64,000 nt of DNA from Phallusia mammillata (GCA_003260075.1 QLIY01000424.1:62001-126000); one strand, 5' to 3'; shown: positions 1 to 12,270, counted from the first letter of the stretch. Numbers and translations are program-made. Notes: generated from the sequence alone by a model not told the origin.

Positions 1-184
1 TATTACGTACAGAAGAACCTGGTACAAATTTGGTGCTTTCAGACATAACCTAACTGTATAAGCTATTGCTGCCAGGCATAACATCAAGTTTATATTCCAA
101 CAATTACCAGAAGAGCTCTATAAACTTGATAACCTAACTGCTTTAATGTTGCAAATCATCAATGTTTGTTGATGATAAATTTAG

Positions 185-312
185 TGAGGATGACATGCAC
201 AAGATGTTGGCGTCCTCTCCTCTCTTCCACACTCTGCAAGAGATCCGAGAAGTCCTCCATAATGAGAAGAGGACGGATGGTGGCTCATCTGCATCCGTAT
301 TCACAGGACCAG
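185..312 (+). CDS. Exon A of the unrecognised gene (first copy of a duplicated exon)
   Basis: The acceptor ends at AG 183-184 and the donor is GT at 313. The exon is 128 nt, entered in phase 2 and left in phase 1. It encodes a peptide with EDDMHKMLASSP and ASVFTGPG. It differs from the exon at 1409-1536 at only five bases, four of them silent and one Thr/Ala, while the introns beside it are much more diverged. Confidence 0.65.
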
Positions 313-3300
313 GTACACCTAGCCAGCAAGCAACTTATCACCTAGTAGAAATCAGTTTAAGATCAACGTTCCACAAAAGGACACTTACTTCGCTTGTTAT
401 GCAAATAATAAATAATTATTTATCTATTATAATAGATTTGTACTGCAGCAAAAACTGTCGGTTATAAGAAACCATGAGTGGTTAAATATTATTAACGAAG
501 GTACCTGCAAGAACAAAGGCCACCTTTAAACGATACCCTATATACGAGTATACCTTACCACTAAAACTATTATATATACAGAACGAACTGGTCACAAACT
601 TTGTAAACCGTTGTAAGACTGTATAAATTTTATAATTAAATGATACCTGAATCATGTTTCCTGCATTAAAAAATGAACAATGGGCCCTAATATATTTGTG
701 TACATTTAGGTTTCTTAAAGTATTGTTTTTTTGTCTTTTTCTCATAAAGAGCATTTATTATGCAATAACTATGGAAATATGGACTGTTAAACCCCCCCCC
801 CTTTGGTATGTATTTGGGTCGCGTTAAAAAAAGGTTGGGAACCACTGGTGTAGAGTATGGCGTACCAAAACTATTGTGTTCCGATTTGTTTGAGTGTGCA
901 CAATAACAGCTTTTCCCGGTACATTGTATAACCAAGTAACTATTTGTTTCCACACAGACGCGCCACCAATTGTTACACAAGCTCCAATGCTTGCAGCAGC
1001 TCAGTATGATCCTAATGTACAGATGATACCTTATCCTGGTGCTGTAGCAGCTATGCCTGCAATGAGGTGAGTTTTTTCGTTGTGTTCGTGTTTATTAGTT
1101 TACTACCAGTGTTGTAAAGTGCTCACCGAGTCATGTGAACTCGAAAGGTTGGTGGTTCTAATCCAAATGAAAACTTTGAAGTTATTTGAAAATGTTTAAC
1201 TAAAACAGCAACATGACCGACAATGCTTCAACTTCTTGACACAATAAGGGCTTTAGAGTAATACATACAAATCTAAATGTTACCAAAACAATAATTGACA
1301 GGCGAAACTATCTTCTACATAAACGATCTTGCATAAATGTGGTTCTTCACGGCTAGCCCAAGGCATAAATATTAAACAACATTATAATGTTTGTTTATGA
1401 TATTTTAGTGAGGATGACATGCACAAGATGTTGGCGTCCTCTCCTCTCTTCCACACACTGCAGGAGATCCGAGAAGTCCTCCATAATGAGAAGAGGGCGG
1501 ATGGTGGTTCATCTGCATCCGTGTTCACAGGACCAGGTAAACCCACCCAGCAAGCTCTATTATGTCAGTTTAAGACAACAACACACTTACTTCGCTTGTG
1601 ATGCAAATAATGAATAATAAATTTTACTATTGGTTCCTGTTGGTTATAAGATATCAAGAATGGTAAAATATACACTTTTTAAGGTGTCTGTAGGTACTAA
1701 CTCCACCTATAAGCTATTTTGTACAACTGAACACTATTATACATAACAAACAGGCCGCAAACTTTGTAAACAGTTGTGTCTTTTTTCATGCATTAAAAAA
1801 ATTAGCTAAAATTTTTCATGCATTAAAAAATTGAATCTTAATATCTTAAACCTTTAGGTTATTTTGTATGTTTTGCTTACAAAAGTAGAATTTATTATGC
1901 AATAATCATACAAATATGGACTGCTTAAAAAATAGGCCGTATTGCTTGGTATGGTGTTAAAAGCCACTTTTCTGTAGAACAATAATAGTTGTTAACTATC
2001 TTGTACTAAAGCATGTTTACCATTTTTCGTTGTCAGATATCGACAGCAGAGACACTGAACTTATCCCAACACCTTTGTCTGAGCTCACTGTCCCCCCCCC
2101 CCTGCATAATGGTATCTTGTTGAAATTCCTGCACTAAACCATGTTTACAAATTTTTTTCAGATATCAACAGTAGAGACACTGAACTTATCCCAACACCTT
2201 TATCCGATCTCACTGTTCGTGAACTTGTCGCCTACAAATTCGGTACATTTATCCTTGCCCTCCTCCGAACTCGACGAACCTCTCATCCACCGGTGAACTT
2301 GTTGGTTGCTGAGAGAGTGCCAGCTCGTCCGGACCTACAGAGTAACGCTTTCCGCGGGTCGTTCTGGTGAGAATCGAAATTCTACATAAAAACTAACACC
2401 GCCGTTAATTTTTTTTTTGGTTTATTGAGCATCGGTTGTAATAACAATTGTTTGCCCAAGGTTTTTAATATTAGGAACAAAAAAGTAAGATAAGTTTTAA
2501 AACCTTTTTTCTCAAATGTTTTCAATGATTTTTAGAACAGCGTTTCAAAAACGTTTTTATAGAAGTTAGGAGCAGTGTTTCTCAAACTTTTTGGTGACTT
2601 CCTGTATTTTTTTACTAACAGCAAATACAATAGCTTCCAAATAATTTCAGTGATTTTAAGAAACAGTGTTTCCAAAACATTTTCTATTTGCGTAGCAATT
2701 ACATGTTTAGAGTTTGTATACTAACAAAATCAAAACACGTAAAAGAATCCAAGGAAGTCTAACACATAGCCGTCTTAGTACAAGCTTTCAGTGGGTTTAC
2801 ATTACCCATAACGCATGCAGGCATTATTTTTTTCTTTTAACACAGAATTTTTAACATAGACATTTTTCCCCCCCCCCCCAAGGAAGTCTAACACATGGCT
2901 GTCTTAGTAGAAGCTTACAGTGGGTTTATATTACCCATAACGCATGCAGGCATTATTTTTTTCTTTTAAGACAGAATTTTTAACATAGACATTTTGTCAC
3001 TTACCAATTGTCGTTTTCAGCTTTGACGAGGGCAACGGAATTCTTTACATCAAGCGTGAGCGTCTTCACACCGATTCAGTGGGTCGTCTTTCACTTTTGT
3101 TGGTGCACACAATGGCGCACATCGCTTGCAGTGAACTGAACAACGACGGATCATCAACTTTTATCGAGGAATTTTACCAATGTCTCGCAGCTCTCAGTGA
3201 TGATCTGTTCTTTGCAAGATACAGAGGAGAACCTGGCAAATTTGAACAAGGTGAATGGAACTTGATAACATGACAATTATAAATAATGCGTTGGTTATTG

Positions 3301-3513
3301 AAGTTGTGATAGGAAGGATAAATGTTACATTAATTGAATGATAGATTTACCACAGCAAACCGAAACGTTTTTTGTCGATGTTTTGAAGAAATCTAATGAA
3401 ATTATGATAAAATCCGTACGTTATACGCAACTCACTTGTTAGTACAGTAAATCTTGGTTAATTCGGACCAGTTTGGACCAAAAATGTTCCCGGATTAGGC
3501 GAAGATCCGGGTT

Positions 3514-3603
<90 letters not shown>

Positions 3604-5254
3604 AAATGCAATTATAAGGTTTTAATAAAGAAAAATTAATATTACCAACGGCGTAGCAAATTAAAACCCACTTTAAAAAAGGAAGAAAAAAAACACTTGT
3701 ATTGGCCTAACTTACAAATATCAACACAATTTTACTTCGTGACGTAGGTGCTCCCCCCCCCCCTTACCACATTACAAATCATTTGTACCTCAAGTTTTGT
3801 CCGGATTAGGTGAAGATCCGGATTAACCGAATCCGGTTTAACCGAGGTTTACTGTGGTTTTAATTTGTGCAAAAATATAAAACCAAATAAATTATGTAAA
3901 AAATGCAATTATAAGGTTTTAATAAAGAAAAATTAATATTACCAACAGCGTAGCAAATTAAAACCCACTTTAAAAAAGGAAGAAAAAAAACACTGGTATT
4001 GGCCTAACTTACGAATATCAACACAATTTTACTTCGTGGCGTAGGTGCGCATGACGTTGCAAAACGTGACATCACTGATGACGTGTTGGATGTGAAGTTG
4101 CCGGATCGTAAAGGTGTCGATGAGTCTCGCTCGTTCCACAAGAGGGCGGTAGATGAGAGGTTGGCTAAATATTCTCAAACTGCTGTGAGTTCAACTGTGA
4201 GACAGGAACTCGGAAATATTGAAACGAAATTGAACCAGGTTTGTAAAGTTGATTTAGAACTATGGCGTCATTTTATTTGCGTGAGTTATTGTAAAGGTTG
4301 GTGGTTTTAACGGAGGTGTGATAATCTTGTACAAATTGTTAAAAAAATAATTAAAAATTTACTAAACAAAACAAAATATAGACAAAAATGTTGAGGAAAG
4401 ATGAAAAAATGTTTTACGATGATATTACCTCGAAATAATACATTTTAAAGTTTCATAACTTACATTTACATTTTTATTGTAAAAGTTGTTACCAAAACGA
4501 ATCTATTTACCACAATTAAAGCAAATGCCGTAACCCAATATGTTTATTTTCAAATATTATGTATCATGCGGAATGGAACAAAACGTCACATATCCACAAT
4601 TTTAAGACATTGACTCAGATGTTTATTGCATCGTGTGTTGTTTACAGGCAAAGGGAGACGGAACTTTGGATGAAATTGACAAGAAATTGTCAACCTTGGC
4701 ACCACCAACACCTTCTACATCACAATCTGTCAGGTGAGTTGAGATTCCAGTTTCAAACATGTCCTTAAAAAAATGTGGAAAACCCAATATGTTTGTTGCT
4801 TGCTTGAATTCGCTCATATAATTTTAAAAGGCAGTTTATAGAGAGATCTGCCGGTTTATTTTTTACTGCCTTCCACTTTTTTTTCTGCTCGTTTATGCCG
4901 GTTTGTTGATAGTTGCTACTGTTATGTCAAAGAAAATGTGTATATTTCCAGTCTTGTTGCTTTTCTCTTCGATACTAATCAGATAAAGATTGTTTTATAT
5001 ATTTTTTGTCTACAAACTAAACCTAATTTTTTTCTTACTTCAGACGCCCAGACACTAGAAGTTCAACTTATCCTGATATCAGCGACTCCGACACACTCAA
5101 CGCAGAGTTCGTGACCTTGTCACGTGAGGCAGATGACCTTCATGGTCGACTTGAGTCACGTGATCCACAACTGGATGAGGTGACGGTAAGGAACCGACTC
5201 AACAACGTACAGATTCGACTCTCTGATGTGCAAAGAAGGTTTGTGTTATTTTGA
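185..5254 (+). CDS. Unrecognised multi-exon protein, 5' incomplete
   Basis: Exons by GT-AG boundaries and matching phases are 185-312, 958-1066, 1409-1536, 2162-2366, 3021-3250, 4045-4238, 4648-4733 and 5044-5254. Together they give about 430 codons with no start, so the gene begins upstream of the window. The product has a small-residue and Pro-rich stretch (exon at 958), then a folded-looking region with FILALLRTR, NLLVAERVP and VHTMAHI (2162-3250), then a charged, Glu/Lys/Arg-rich probably coiled-coil C-terminal part (4045-5238). I cannot assign a family. HTMAH looks a little like a metal-binding motif but lacks the HExxH glutamate, so no enzyme is claimed. Reading through the weak donor at 5239 gives a stop at 5252-5254, and an AATAAA follows at 5404. 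Alternatively exon 5044-5238 splices onward in phase 2. The gene model is well supported; the function is unknown. Confidence 0.72.
792..801 (+). other. 10-C run, possible gap
   Basis: No near-identical copies flank it, unlike other short runs. A hAT end begins directly after it. It may be a gap or part of the element. Confidence 0.45.
802..846. mobile_element. Truncated hAT end
   Basis: The sequence ends GGTTGGGAACCACTG, the same terminus as the complete element at 63312-63670, preceded by GGGTCGCGTTAAAAAAA. The other end is missing beyond the C run at 792-801. Confidence 0.55.
958..1066 (+). CDS. Exon B of the unrecognised gene, Ala/Pro-rich
   Basis: A polypyrimidine acceptor ends at 957 and a GTGAGT donor starts at 1067. 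The exon is 109 nt, phase 1 to 2. It encodes a low-complexity peptide rich in Ala, Pro, Met and Gln (PMLAAAQYDP, AVAAMPAMR). Its phases fit exactly between the two copies of the 128-nt exon, which supports a real A-B-C order. Confidence 0.65.
1409..1536 (+). CDS. Exon C of the unrecognised gene (second copy of the duplicated exon)
   Basis: The acceptor AG is at 1407-1408 and the donor GT at 1537. The exon is 128 nt with the same phases and almost the same peptide as the exon at 185-312. It joins in phase 1 to the exon at 2162. Confidence 0.72.
2037..2091 (+). pseudogene. Truncated duplicate of exon D before a C-filled gap
   Basis: The acceptor ends at 2036 and the reading frame matches the first 18 codons of the exon at 2162, with a few substitutions. 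It then runs into the C run at 2092-2102. I read it as the end of one haplotype contig whose other copy restarts at 2103. It is probably an assembly duplicate, not a biological pseudogene. Confidence 0.7.
2092..2102 (+). other. C-filled gap with duplicated exon D
   Basis: The intron end and exon start at about 1995-2091 recur at 2118-2216 with small differences. Confidence 0.75.
2162..2366 (+). CDS. Exon D of the unrecognised gene
   Basis: A T-rich acceptor ends at 2161 and the donor is GTGAGA at 2367. The exon is entered in phase 1 and left in phase 2. It encodes a hydrophobic helix-like stretch (ELVAYKFGTFILALLRTR) followed by NLLVAERVPARP and NAFRGSF. The codon choice and sustained open frame look coding. 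Confidence 0.75.
2868..2879 (+). other. C-filled gap with false duplication
   Basis: 2749-2867 is repeated almost exactly at 2880-2995. Confidence 0.8.
3021..3250 (+). CDS. Exon E of the unrecognised gene
   Basis: The acceptor TTTTCAG ends at 3020 and the donor is GTGAAT at 3251. It enters completing a Cys codon and leaves in phase 1. The peptide contains FDEGNGILYIKRERL, SLLLVHTMAHIACSELN and FIEEFYQCLAALSDDLFFARY, the most domain-like part of the protein. Confidence 0.75.
3515..3601 (+). other. 87-base C run, sized assembly gap
   Basis: This is a pure C tract inside a small transposon. The contig after it (3602-3752) copies 3899-4049 instead of continuing the element. Confidence 0.8.
3753..3763 (+). 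other. C-filled gap
   Basis: The duplicate contig 3602-3752 ends here in the first bases of exon F, and the transposon resumes afterwards. Confidence 0.78.
4045..4238 (+). CDS. Exon F of the unrecognised gene
   Basis: The acceptor CGTAG ends at 4044 and the donor is GTTTGT at 4239. It is entered in phase 1 and left in phase 0. It encodes a charged helical segment (DVKLPDRKGVDESRSFHKRA, VRQELGNIETKLNQ). A copy of the intron end and the first few exon bases also sits at 3602-3752, cut by a C run, and is an assembly duplicate. Confidence 0.7.
4648..4733 (+). CDS. Exon G of the unrecognised gene
   Basis: The acceptor TTTACAG ends at 4647 and the donor GTGAGT starts at 4734. It is 86 nt, phase 0 to 2. 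It encodes a short acidic helix (DEIDKKLSTL) and a Pro/Thr/Ser-rich linker (APPTPSTSQS). Confidence 0.72.
5044..5254 (+). CDS. Exon H of the unrecognised gene, probable last exon
   Basis: The acceptor CTTCAG ends at 5043 and the frame completes an Arg codon from exon G. It encodes a predicted coiled-coil segment (EFVTLSREADDLHGRLESRD, RNRLNNVQIRLSDVQRR). The frame stays open to a TGA at 5252-5254. A weak donor GTTTGTG at 5239 would instead splice onward. The nearby AATAAA at 5404 favours termination here. Confidence 0.65.
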
Positions 5255-5403
5255 AGTTTTATTTTATTTCTTTTTCTATCACTGGTTTGTTTTTGCTTCA
5301 CTGAAAGGTGAGTGGTTTTCGGTTTAAACCTTGCTTGTGAAATATTGTTTCATAGGTACATTTTGGTGAAAGTCAAAGGTACATTTTGAAATTCTGCTTT
5401 GAA

Positions 5404-5413
5404 AATAAATAAA
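5404..5413 (+). terminator. Polyadenylation signal for the unrecognised gene
   Basis: Two overlapping AATAAA hexamers lie about 150 bases after the TGA at 5252-5254. No other exon of this gene is apparent downstream. Confidence 0.5.
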
Positions 5414-6649
5414 AATGAACTACAGATAAATCCAAAGCATTGACAGAATTATAAAACCCAGATAAGATTGAAAAACCTAACGTCTGTTATCTAAGAAGTT
5501 GTGCATTATACCTCTGCAAAAAAATCCGATGTGGTGCAAAGGGAACTTTCAATTTGATAAAAATATTTATAAGTAACACTGCAAAATAAAAATTGTAAAT
5601 GATTCTGCTTTCAGTTTTTCAAATTTAAAAATACTATATCGGTTTGTACGATTAATTTGGTTGGCTTTTGAAAGCTGGTTAGCTAACCCTGTAAAGCTGC
5701 GCAAATGTATGTATTGTCCTTCCCGGGCACAAAAACTAAACTCTTTCTACCAAACACCCTTTCAAATATTTTTGTCTGTTTAAGGTTGCGCTCCCCGCAG
5801 TAATCAACTTCCGCAAGATGGCAGTAAAGTTCACTTTGGGTTTTGCACTGCAAGCAAATTTTCCTTTGTGTTTGTGCAATGTTGCTGTGTGCTTGTTTTT
5901 GTTCTTGTCGGTTTTTGTTGTTGTTTGTCACAAGCAGAAAACGCAGCCATCGAATTAATCATTCCTCGTTAGTTGAAATTGCACATCTTTGTAATATTTT
6001 CTCTGATAATAATTGAAAAATGACACGCGAAATTTTTTGTTTAACTTCACTGACACTTGGTGGCCACGTGAGCATGTTTTCCTTTTGATTTCTATGGGTA
6101 TTTTTTATATTATGTTTTGTACACTCTATACTAACTGGCCTTAGGTAAACCAAACCAATGAATCTTCCATTAAAGATATAAATCGCTATATAATATATGT
6201 TAAGCCGTTTTTTATTGTAGCAGTTTAAAAGTTGTACATTACATAGCAAATTTATTTTTTGTTACACATTTTTCACTGTATTTTCTAATTTTTCATCAAC
6301 GTCACTGTATTTTTATGTCGAAACACTCGTGCTTTTTTGATGTGTGTGCTTCACTCTATTTCTATCCACGCAGTTTTTGTTGTGCACGCTTTTTTTATTT
6401 GTAGTAGGCTTAGATGCGTAAAAATTTACACTGTAGCACTTTATTCTGGTGTATCAAGATGTTCGAATACATCACACACGTAATGTAGACCGCTATTGAT
6501 CTTTAGCAGCCTAAAAAATTCCCCCTACTGTCTTGTTAGACATACATGAACTGAGGAGGCACGTATAAAGCAGTGTTTGAACGAGTTTTGTGCAGTAGAC
6601 TTCCGTACAAGCTTTGTAACTTTAGTTTGACAGATATTGACATGTAGAA

Positions 6650-6835
6650 GTCGGGTTCGGGCTAAGTTTGATAAAAAGATTTGATTTGGGCCTGAATTAC
6701 ACTGGAGTAAAATTAGGTCGTAATTTCATCTTGGTAAATCTAGCTTGCTGGCCTAATTCAGACTTTTAAACTAAAATTTGTTTTGGCAGAGTTTCGGGCT
6801 TGTACTTCTCGGGTTCAGGCCCGATTACAACTGGC
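6650..6835. repeat. Possible small DNA transposon relic with CGGGTTCGGGC ends
   Basis: TCGGGTTCGGGC near the left and CTCGGGTTCAGGCCCG near the right bracket AT-rich sequence with short forward and inverted motifs. No clear target duplication is seen. Confidence 0.3.
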
Positions 6836-9800
6836 CGTTAGGCACCCATATAGCGGATTTTACGCGAGGTTTGTGCAAGGTTTTGAGGTTTAAAGACAGA
6901 ACTACTTTAAAAGCTTTGGAATGAATGGCATGGATGACTGCCTAAAGTGAATTAAACAACTTGTTTTGTATGTAAAACAGCGCGGTATTCGAAGTAACAA
7001 ACATAAGTTCAAAAATTAGCCAGCCAAAATCCTGGTAATTAAAGACGAACCCATCCCTGTGCAAACGAGGCTTACAGCACTTGCATAGTAAAATGCATTG
7101 CATTTTGATCTCGGCACGTTTAGAAGGCGACCTTTTGCATTGACCTTGTTTCCAATGAGTGACCTTAGTTGCAGGCGCCAGGTCAAATGTCAAACAGCGA
7201 TAAATGAGCTTCTGTGACCGCTTGGCCCTTTAACCAGCGCCGTGGGCCTGCAGGTGCGAATGGTAAACGGTGTCAGTGATAATAATGCGCGAAAAACGGC
7301 TTGACGGTTATCGACGGATTCCTCTTGCTTAAGAAATGAAAAAGGTTGGCTTGTCACATGATATGCGTCGCAGGTGCGAGTTTTTGTCAGTGAAATCTGA
7401 GCCACCGAAATGACACAAATTTTTCCTCTTTTTTTCTGCCTGACGTGCCCTTTGATACTGCTAAAATGGTGGCTGTACAGGATTAGGCTTTACATGGCAC
7501 TAGCGTCGGTTGGTGTCAAAAGATTTGTCCGCTGCATTAAATGTCCAAACCAAAATCGGTGGACAAATATTTGAACGGACCATGAAAATTCTGTTAGTTA
7601 TTCCAATTACGTAACGACACAAAACATGTATATCTTTTTATTAATGGAATTGTACTATGCGTGAGCAGCGTGAAACATCATTGACCACAAACTTCCTAAT
7701 TTTTGCAATTATTTTTTTATTCGTAAAAAAAGGAGTGGCATTTGCAACTGTTAAATCTTGCTTGCAGGGGTTAAATTGCCGATTCAGTAATTTGTGTATT
7801 AGAAGACTTGGTTAGAACTTTGATAGAAAATATTAAGGTTTAGCAATTGATCACTAGTGGCGCCAATGAACCAGATTTAATTATTTACTGACAAGAGAAA
7901 ATTCCACATTATTAAACAACATCTATAATCATTATTATCATTCATGTAAAAATGGCGAAAAAATCTTTTTAGCACAGTAACAAGGCAAAAAAATCATAAG
8001 CTTATTTTCAAAGCATATTTCACAATTTTCTTAGAGTTTGGTAAAATGGCGTCGTTATTACTTCCCACCGCTCTCCCAAAATAACTTCAATTGGATTTCT
8101 CCCACATATACCAGTAAACAAACTCACTTGCGCTGGTACTTTGTTTCGACAGAATCACCACAAACAGAAAAACTGACACCGGCCAAGCCTCTACAGATAT
8201 TCGTGCGAGATTGTCAAAGGTCGAGAAATGCAAGACAGCCCAACCAGAAAACTTTTAAGCCAATCCTGACATCGAACACCTAGGCGACCTGATGGCCTTT
8301 TGTTCCTAGGTGTGAGAACCATAGTACTTTACACCTTTCGAGGGCCAACACAATGGCTGGTGGCCGCTTTGATAACACTGTATCGTAATAAAAACCGGTT
8401 TCCTTGGCCGATTTTTTGATGGGAAACGACTGACTCAACTCGACAAAACAGGTGTTCCTCGTTGTAGCGCCATTTGGGGCTTTAATCCTGTGGAATGTGA
8501 GTACTTGATGGGTGGCTTGATTCGCACGTGAAAGCTACTGGAATGTTGTAACCACTGTGTATAGAGTGGTAATTGGAAAAGAGAACTGGTTTACAATTAG
8601 TGGGAATCCAATTTGGTTTGATTTTAGTGGGGCTGGCAAATATTTAATGTAGCTATAGGGTAAAGCATTAAAACAAGTATTTTTATTTAAATTCCGACAT
8701 AAAGACACAATTAGACTATACAGTCATATCAAGTTTTAAGACCAAGCTAATAGTTTTGTTCAAAACATATTAAAATTACTACATATAGCCTACTACTGTC
8801 ATCTTCAGGTTAAAAAACTGCACAGGGAATATATTTGTGAGTGTGATCTAATTTGACACGTTTTTGCTTTTCAGGGTTACGTTACACCAGCCCTGAGACC
8901 ACGTGACTTACTCTCTGTGACCTGCCGATTTTGATTGACAGGTAGAGCTTCAATACAGTGTGAAAGCTACAATAATAACCAATTGTGTTTCTGTTTACGT
9001 TAAAATGACTTTTTTGCTCCTGGCAGGGTAATGCTTATGTTTGTTTTCAAAAATAGATTTTTGCACCACAGAGCTGTGGTCTGTAATAACAATTCAAATG
9101 TATACAAAAAAGAGGCAGCTGTATTCGAATGTGTTCCATATGCTATTGTAAAACCTTGGTTGTTAAAACGAAAACGATAGCGTTTACTAATAAAACGTTT
9201 TTTGTGGGACAACGCCAACACAGCCATGTACTGAGGGTTGCATGGAATACTGTACATAACAGTGCGTGGAGCCTGTGTGCAGCAATAGCACTGTCGACTT
9301 ACAAATCTATTTAACAAAAACATGACAATGCTTTCCGAAACAACATAACAACATGACAGTCGGCGACTGCTCACACAAACACAAATATTTCAATAAAATA
9401 CTGTAAGTGTGAACGATGAAGTGCTTTTGTGTCCCTATGCGCTTTAGCTTGATGTGTCCCACCGAATTACAAAGGTTTTATCCAGCATTAACAAATAAAC
9501 ATTACAGGACTGGTGTGCATATTACATTACGTTGTATAATACCGTACAAATTGTATATACTTTTGGACAAGGTATTAACAAAACGATTGAACAATTTATT
9601 GTTTAACCGAAACTTTGTGCTTTGAAAATAGAATTGCCGACTGTTTGCAACAATTCTAACCCAGTAGCTTGAACTATTGCCCCCAAGGTTCACTTTTTAA
9701 TATCGGCACGCTTAAGCTTTCATCGCCTTCAGACGCAAACAATGAGCTCTATTCCGAAGAATGATTTCTTTTCAGCTGAAACGGAGCGCCACAGTGCCAA

Positions 9801-11654
9801 TGAATCCAATGCGTTGTAGAATAACATCCACGATTGACGTCAACATTCACTTGTGACCGCTCATCTATTAAATAAAATATCAACAAACGGTTTTGTGTTG
9901 ATGAATTGGTCGTGCGCTCCGAACTTGCTGGTGGTCTCTTGTTGGGTAAGAAGAAATTCGCTATTTTGTTCTGCAGCTGTGTTGCCGCGTTGCTGTAGTT
10001 CCTGTTTTTGTCCAAAAATTTGCTTTTAGCAAAGCTTGGTCTTGAAAAAATCTATTTCTTTAAAGCCCCTTATTAATTTCCTTTATTTTTTTAAAAGGGT
10101 TTACTTTGTTAGAGGGTGTTTAATAATATCAAGACAATAAATCGGAATATGCTAAAACCGTTCAAACAAAACGATCAAGTTTCTATCTATGAATTTTATG
10201 TAGTTTTGCTTTGTTAAATTGCAATGTGTCTTTAATCTTGGTTGTAGTTTAAACACAGCAACAAAATCTTTATGCTGAAATTCAACGATAATTTCTTTCA
10301 TGATGAAAATTACAAAAAAACATATTTTTAATTTCCAGTGCAAACCGCATAACGTTCAACAGTGCACTTTACAAAACCGGTCTCCACGACAACATCTATT
10401 ACATCATAAATAGCTGAAAATTCGATCGTTGGTGGTCCTGGTGATCAGTGCACCTGTTACTCTGCTGCAAACCACGTGATTCGAGGTGAATAAAGCCACC
10501 CGTTACGGTTGAGTGATCACGAAACATCAACACGAAAGGTGGGTGGTCGAAAAAATAACCGAGTTTCAATACCAGGTCTGAGGGATTCGCTTCTAAATGA
10601 CAATAGGGCTATTTGGGGAATTTAATTTACCCCGGGGTGGTTGCCTTTGATGAAAAATGATTTTGGGGTTCGTTATGCGGAAATTATTGATTAAATTTTC
10701 TTGTTTTAAATAACTAGACGTTGGTTTGAAAGAAATTATCCGTGTTTGGCCGACAAAACATCTGTATTAAGTTGCAAATATAAAATAGGTGTTTTGGTTT
10801 GGCCGTAACCACTCAGGTGGTTTTAATTGGGTCTCTGCCAAACCCTGTCAAAAACTATTTTTGATTGTTTCAATTTGTTGATCTATGATTGAATTTTAAC
10901 CCAGCGTTGCGTTTTTGATTATTTGATTAGATTTGAAATTTGCTCAGAAGTTGTTGTCAAATTAATCTTGCTTTGCTGCACAAGATATTTATACACATAT
11001 GAAGAACAAAGTCAAATACACAAGGACGTCAAAAGGCTTTGAGTTTAGAAAAATTGCAAGGTCCCGTCAACCCATCGGTATTTCAACAGGAAGCCAAATT
11101 AAGCCCACACTAAGTGTAAAGCAAATAACCAGGCGCTAGCGACCAAGCCCAAGTCGTAACCTTCCCTGTCACGAAGTACATAATCCCCCAAACTTGCTGT
11201 AACCCGGGAAAGAAGGATGAAAAAACACATGGAAACTTTAACCTGTGGTACTGACATAACTCGCAGCCACCCATAATAACCTTTTTGTTGCTTGTAGAGG
11301 TTAGTTTCTGCTTGTGGGTAAAAAGCATAGGTCGCCACTTTTCCGGGGCGGTAATTTGGGGTTTAAGAGCCGCGGAGGCCGAATTTCGGGAACGTTTGCA
11401 AAACAACTAACACCCTATTTCAGTGTTGATTCCCACCACTAGAGTGTCTAACTTGTATTTTCACCTAACCCCTAAATTGAGAGGGTGGCCTCGACAGTTG
11501 TTGTGTTGTAGCTAAAGGTATGGAACGAGGTTGTCGAAAGGTAAAAAAACGAATATATGCGTCGAAAACATATCACGCTAACACTCCAGCTCCAATCAAA
11601 ACGTTGGCTCAAATTTTGGAGCATGCATTTGAGTGGTATTTAGTGAAACTTTAA

Positions 11655-11772
11655 AAGGGTTAACAAATAAATCAGCTGTTGTTGCCAGGCGTAATGTATA
11701 AACGAGTATTGCTCTTCCAGCAGTTTTTATGATAAAGAATCCACGTTTCGACGTTCCATACGAGACGCCATC
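11655..11772 (-). mobile_element. Relic of a dispersed repeat, Penelope-like end
   Basis: It shares GTTGCCAGGCG, TTCCAGCAGTTTTTAT and CGTTTCGACGTTCCATACGA with the inverted repeat at 14661-14880. On the minus strand it reads CTAATGA, a possible stem, then GAAACG, one base from the hammerhead CTGATGA/GAAA core. Confidence 0.45.
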
Positions 11773-12270
11773 ATTAGTTCACTGATATATCTTGAAAGAC
11801 AAATTGGCGTAAAGATAAAGGTAAAACAAAACAAAAAACTTTTTCTACACAGACAATGTACGTGAGAATTGGTAGTAAACCGTTGAGGGACGTTACAACA
11901 AACACAGCAAGCATAAAACAAAAAAATGAAATGTTTACCAAAATGTTTTGACCAAACAAGGAAGTGGCCATAATGCCAAAGGAAAAAAACACTAAAAATC
12001 TCCTATATGAAAAAAATGAATTCCCATACCGCAAGAAAAGTGCTCATTTATTTAAATTCCATTCAGGGTGTTTTACCCCATTTAAAGCACGGTTAACAGT
12101 ATCTTCAAGTGCCCAAAACATAGATATTATCTATTTCCAGTGTAGTGCTTTCATGCAAGGCTCGTGTATAATCCCAGGTATTACTGTTATCTCGAGCAAA
12201 AACAACACCAACTATTTTTTTCCATTTATCCCAGCGGTAGCCGACCGCAACATCATTATTAGACACTTGT

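Larger units (their letters stand above)
3445..3853. mobile_element. Pogo/Tigger-like small element, broken by gaps
   Basis: The left end is CAGTAAATCTTGGTTAATTC, preceded by TA. The right end is the inverse (GGTTTAACCGAGGTTTACTG). Both contain CCGGATTAGG and GAAGATCCGG inside. Two C runs (3515-3601 and 3753-3763) and a misplaced 151-base contig sit in the middle, so its true interior is unknown. Confidence 0.6.

Noticed and set aside
1130-1170. tRNA-like B-box sequence (GGTTCTAATCC)
   Set aside because: No acceptor stem, A box or anticodon arm could be folded around it. At most it is a decayed SINE. A similar GGTTCGAACCC at 49650 belongs to the LINE fragment.
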